Source: Desulfonatronum sp. SC1 (GTDB taxonomy: Bacteria > Desulfobacterota > Desulfovibrionia > Desulfovibrionales > Desulfonatronaceae). Taken from it: 44,279 nucleotides of DNA. Position 1 is the stretch's first letter, and the number at the start of each line of letters is the position of its first letter. Position numbers and translations under genes: made by a program. The stretch covers positions 1 through 44,279 of the forward strand of contig NZ_PZKN01000033.1 in NCBI RefSeq assembly GCF_003046795.1. The letters are read 5' to 3'. Under the pieces are notes generated by a model. It had not been told where the DNA came from. It was given only the letters and a program-made list of their open reading frames with translations, and did no database searches. Of the stretch, positions 41,874 through 44,279 are shown piece by piece.

Positions 41874-42026
41874 GCAAAAATTCAAGTGTTTGAGGAGCTT
41901 GGTGCAAAAAGTGTTTTTTTGCACCAAGCAGTGGTCAGTGTTGAGTGGCTAGTGCCCTAGTAAAACAATATGTTGCCGGAAGTCCATAAGGCATTTGGTT
42001 CGGATCAAAAAAAATGCACTGACCTC
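41865..42026. repeat. Second inverted-repeat element, GAGGTCAGTGCA ends
   Basis: GAGGTCAGTGCA (41865-41876) and TGCACTGACCTC (42015-42026) are perfect 12-base inverted ends 162 bases apart. The right end abuts the stop codon of the gene at 42027. It shares its left end with the previous element and contains the hairpin at 41897-41929. Confidence 0.6.
41897..41929. terminator. Perfect 14-bp hairpin
   Basis: GCTTGGTGCAAAAA pairs with TTTTTGCACCAAGC around loop GTGTT. It is related to the hairpin at 37807-37834 (shared GGTGCAAAA). It may terminate transcripts of cassette E about 100 bases upstream, or be part of the element it sits in. Confidence 0.55.
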
Positions 42027-42368
42027 TTAAAAGGGTACAATGCCGCTCGTCGTATCTCCGGTACCCATGTCTTTCGATTTGGTACTCGGCATTGTGTAGT
42101 TAACCACGACCATGCCATTTTGGATATAAACATTATTTATAGTGTAACCATAGCTTCTTATACAGCCTGGAATCTCATAAGCAATATCAACGGTCGGGTT
42201 GGGTATTGCGTTTCTGCATCCCCAGGCACGCAGGTCAGTTCTCATGCAGTCCATTCCGGAATCGGCATCGGCCTTTGGCACAGTGAGCACACAGAACAAG
42301 ACAATTGAGGCAAAGAGCATACCTGACACAAAACAAAAGATACCGTTAATCAGTTTTTTTTCTCCCAT
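42027..42368 (-). CDS. Secreted or membrane-anchored protein of unknown family, cassette E
   Basis: A 113-residue protein with a strongly hydrophobic N-terminus (LINGIFCFVSGMLFASIVLF) that could be a signal peptide or anchor, ending near ADA. The mature part has three Cys (MDCMRTDLRAWGCRN, YEIPGCIRSYGY) and a beta-rich C-terminal half (INNVYIQNGMVVVNYTMPST). I do not recognise it. GGAGG lies five bases before the ATG at 42368, better spaced than the ATG at 42371. It is the last gene of cassette E, 166 bases after the 10-Cys gene. Confidence 0.72.
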   Translation of the reverse strand: MGEKKLINGIFCFVSGMLFASIVLFCVLTVPKADADSGMDCMRTDLRAWGCRNAIPNPTVDIAYEIPGCIRSYGYTINNVYIQNGMVVVNYTMPSTKSKDMGTGDTTSGIVPF

Positions 42369-42534
42369 CATTTCCTCCGGTTCAGTGGTTGAACCACCAC
42401 TTTTTAATTGTTTGAATGCCCTGGGTAGGCCCCCAGTACTGAAACACGATGTCACGCCATGATGCTTTTCATTCGATCGCGAGGCGATGCCGAAGAATGT
42501 CTTTCAAATATCGATATGACTCTAACGGTCATCC

Positions 42535-42885
42535 TCATGACATTCCTTGCACTCTGATGTCTTCGTCATACCCTGCGGCGGGCCGCCGGCCTTCCAGTGC
42601 GGGCAGTCGAAATCCCGGTTGTCCTGCTTGAGGCAATAAGTTTCTGGCCGTCATGCATGCGTCGAGACAGTCCATGTTCCCCGGAGGGCACAGATCCTCG
42701 CAATTGTCCTGGTTTGCGTCGCAGGTCTCCAGAATGCTGCTGAACTTCTCGTTGCAGCAGTCGATGCAGACGAACAGATCCGGACAGCCGTGGATGCAGT
42801 CGATGTAGGTGCCGGTCGCGGCATGAAGGTTGGGCGTTGCCATGAACAGCAGGGCCAGGGTGGCGGTCAGGGTCAGTTTCCTCAT
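42535..42885 (-). CDS. Small secreted 10-cysteine protein, cassette E
   Basis: A 116-residue protein with signal peptide LTLTATLALLFMATPNLHAA. Cysteine order C-x3-C-x5-C-x2-CC (DCIHGCPDLFVCIDCC), then single Cys (ETC, DNC, DLC) and C-x3-C (DCLDAC) relates it to the genes at 35988, 36314 and 37358. The last 30 residues (QAGQPGFRLPALEGRRPAAG, then YDEDIRVQG) have no Cys; their DNA (GGGATTTCGACTGCCCGCAC, then GGTATGACGAAG) looks like a dispersed intergenic repeat read into the gene, so the ancestral stop was probably lost. The start at 42885 has AGACAGGAA upstream. Higher G+C than its relatives. Confidence 0.78.
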   Translation of the reverse strand: MRKLTLTATLALLFMATPNLHAATGTYIDCIHGCPDLFVCIDCCNEKFSSILETCDANQDNCEDLCPPGNMDCLDACMTARNLLPQAGQPGFRLPALEGRRPAAGYDEDIRVQGMS

Positions 42886-42955
42886 TTCCTGTCTCTTTGA
42901 ATGGTTAAAGGGTGTAGGCTTTCGAAATTCTCATCCGCATAACATACCGCATCCC

Positions 42956-43408
42956 TCACCGCGCTGTACGTACGCCACGGGCATAGTAGACCGAATACTC
43001 AGTCCAGATAAGGTCGGATTGTCCATCCCTGAAGTGAACGAGCCAGGCCACGAGGCGGCTGATTGCATTGGTTTCGGTAGTCGACGACCAGTATGGGTCT
43101 TTGAGTACGGTCAATAAATCCTTGCATGGAGAATTAAACAGTCCCGTCAATTCCTGCTTGGTCGGCAATCTCCAGTCTGAATACCCACCCTGTGGACGAC
43201 TTTGAGCATAACTCATGGCAGCATTCCAATCCATTGGTCCAGCCGTCTCCTTTTGCCAAACAAGTCGATTGGCCTTATCCGTCACGGTCCCATCCCCGTT
43301 GTCCACGCACTGCTGGGCAAAGGCTGTTGCGGACATGATCAGTCCGGTCAGGCAGAGCAGGAAGACCATTGCCGCTGTTCCATAAAGCTTTCTCCACGTT
43401 TTCCTCAT
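42956..43408 (-). CDS. Secreted DUF1566 (Lcl_C-type) protein, cassette E
   Basis: A 150-residue protein. Signal peptide WRKLYGTAAMVFLLCLTGLI ending AFA, then CVDNGDGTVTDKANRLVWQK, WNAAMSYAQSRPQGGYSDWR, LPTKQELTGLFNSPC, YWSSTTETNA and a C-terminal VYYARGVRTAR: a complete DUF1566 domain. TGGAGG precedes the ATG at 43408, and the promoter-like box is 44 bases upstream. Unlike cassettes A, C and D there is no pentapeptide gene ahead of it; it is the first gene after the symporter. It is followed by a 10-Cys gene. Function unknown. Confidence 0.88.
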   Translation of the reverse strand: MRKTWRKLYGTAAMVFLLCLTGLIMSATAFAQQCVDNGDGTVTDKANRLVWQKETAGPMDWNAAMSYAQSRPQGGYSDWRLPTKQELTGLFNSPCKDLLTVLKDPYWSSTTETNAISRLVAWLVHFRDGQSDLIWTEYSVYYARGVRTAR

Positions 43409-43560
43409 GACGTTCCTCCATGGTTGAATTGGGTGATGATGTTTCCTATATAGCACGATCCATGCCATGCAAGAAACAATGTTATTCCAATATATTGTGA
43501 AAAAAGCCAACCTTTTCAAGCTTCACTGTTTGCGCCCATTTCATTGGCATTGCCGCCATT
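43409..43560 (-). repeat. Cassette leader block at its probable source (copy 4)
   Basis: Here the block is in its apparently original place: the end of the intact symporter gene (ANEMGANSEA and stop), a hairpin GCCAA...TTGGC followed by TTTTTT (43501-43548, a plausible symporter terminator), TATTGGAATAAC, the box GGCATGGATCGTGCT with TATAT (43452-43466), and the Shine-Dalgarno site of the DUF1566 gene. Confidence 0.72.
43452..43466 (-). promoter_or_regulatory. Promoter-like box of cassette E
   Basis: The minus strand reads GGCATGGATCGTGCT followed by ATATAG, identical over 15 bases to the box of cassette A more than 41 kb away. Spacing GG-N10-GC suits sigma-54; the TATAT would alternatively serve as an extended -10. 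Confidence 0.5.
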
Positions 43561-44279
43561 GTTGGCGGAATCGACTGATGCGGTCTGGTTTGCAACGACG
43601 AGGGCGGTCAGGCCGCTGCTGAACAAGGTCTGGACCGCGGCCGAGAACGGAGTCATGACGGTCAGCAGGGCGTAGCCCACTAGGATCGCGGGCTCCACCG
43701 GAAGGCCCAGGGGGTCGCAGATGATGGGCAGAAGCAGAACATGGGACATGGCCAGGGCCCCGGTGGCGGCCACGGCGCTGAGGGCCGCGCCGAAGACGAT
43801 GAACGCGTACTGGGCAAGCGTGAACTCCACCTGGAAGACCTGGCCGATAAATATTGGAACCAGGCAGAAGAAGATGGTGAACCCGCAATGACAGGCCATT
43901 AAAAACAGAGGGAAGGCGGCCATGGCCTGGTCCTGATCGAGTCCGGGCGGCATCCCGGGCTGCCTGTCGGCAAGCCCACGCAGCGCGTCCATGCCCAGAG
44001 GCATGGCCACGACGCTGCTCCGGGTGGAAAAGGCCAGCAGGATCATGGGCAGAAATCGGTTGACCAGGGTCTTGAAGGGTTGGTGCAGCCTGAATCGCAA
44101 CACGGCCACGCCGAAGATCAGAGGCGGGATCAGGGCCAGGGCCATCAGGCCGGTCAGCCGGAAAATCGAGCCAAGCATCTCCATGCCCATGCGGGCCGTG
44201 AAGTCCAGTGTCAGCAGATACAGGGCCGCTGGCAGCAGATACAGGGAGGCCCGGACCATTCCGGTGAACACGCCCTGCA
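43516..44279 (-). CDS. SDF-family dicarboxylate/amino-acid:cation symporter, 5' part beyond the window
   Basis: The C-terminal 254 residues of a membrane symporter are present; the frame stays open to the right edge (an internal GTG at 44271 is not a credible start). Signature elements are AFSTRSSVVAMPLGMDALRG (the HP1/TM7-type serine-rich segment), MACHCGFTIFFCLVPIFIGQ and ALSAVAATGALAMSHVLLLP (HP2/TM8 region). It should import C4-dicarboxylates or acidic amino acids with protons or sodium ions. The last 20 or so residues (VDSANNGGNANEMGANSEA) are hydrophilic. Short relics of this 3' end recur ahead of three cassettes (2.1, 39.2 and 40.9 kb), marking this gene as neighbour of the ancestral cassette. 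Confidence 0.88.
   Translation of the reverse strand, partial: QGVFTGMVRASLYLLPAALYLLTLDFTARMGMEMLGSIFRLTGLMALALIPPLIFGVAVLRFRLHQPFKTLVNRFLPMILLAFSTRSSVVAMPLGMDALRGLADRQPGMPPGLDQDQAMAAFPLFLMACHCGFTIFFCLVPIFIGQVFQVEFTLAQYAFIVFGAALSAVAATGALAMSHVLLLPIICDPLGLPVEPAILVGYALLTVMTPFSAAVQTLFSSGLTALVVANQTASVDSANNGGNANEMGANSEA

Overview
The window looks like a piece of a G+C-rich chromosome from a Desulfovibrio-like member of the Desulfobacterota. This is inferred from codon use, the gene families present and the tandem xanthine/uracil permeases; nothing here proves the genus. Every gene I can support lies on the minus strand, so transcription runs from high to low coordinates. No rRNA, tRNA, CRISPR or transposase gene was seen.

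Right part (35.3-44.3 kb): an accessory region starting at the 3' part of an SDF-family carboxylate symporter (43516-44279). Downstream of it lie repeated small cassettes of secreted proteins. They combine (a) pentapeptide-repeat proteins with a conserved CxxCDLSG start, (b) DUF1566 (Lcl_C-type) proteins and (c) small cysteine-rich peptides. The cassette heads share one upstream block: a relic of the symporter C-terminus, a hairpin whose stem varies compensatorily, a conserved promoter-like box (GGCATGGATCGTGCT type) and a Shine-Dalgarno sequence. This suggests the array grew by repeated duplication from the symporter junction. A fifth cassette of the same kind (835-1987) sits more than 30 kb away at the other end. 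Broken members are mixed in: a frameshifted 10-cysteine peptide gene, a DUF1566 leader relic, a pentapeptide gene with CTG in place of ATG, and relics of a solute-binding protein leader.

Middle (22.2-35.0 kb): a response regulator and a 7TM-DISM histidine kinase (overlapping by 4 nt) precede a 3074-residue secreted adhesin-like protein built of GLUG, Listeria-Bacteroides (Flg_new/InlB-B type) and fibronectin-like modules. A roughly 190-nt copy of the kinase 3' end, with some downstream sequence, lies on the far side of the giant gene, so the giant gene is bracketed by direct repeats.

Left-middle (2.2-22.0 kb): mostly exported hydrolases and small-molecule genes. These are an unrecognised lipoprotein, an alkyl-sulfatase-type metallo-beta-lactamase enzyme, a SnoaL/NTF2-like protein, a THI5/NMT1-type binding protein overlapping a dCache-HAMP-PP2C phosphatase, two NCS2 permeases with an extra C-terminal domain, a GNAT enzyme with glycerol dehydrogenase, a secreted cupin, two alpha/beta hydrolases, and a decayed pair (an amidohydrolase with an amber stop and a frameshifted DUF3089-like gene). 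The left edge cuts a family 3 solute-binding protein.

The strongest candidate for something undescribed is the repeated pentapeptide/DUF1566/cysteine-rich cassette family with its common promoter block. The proteins are clearly exported and their genes duplicate and decay quickly. Their function is unknown.
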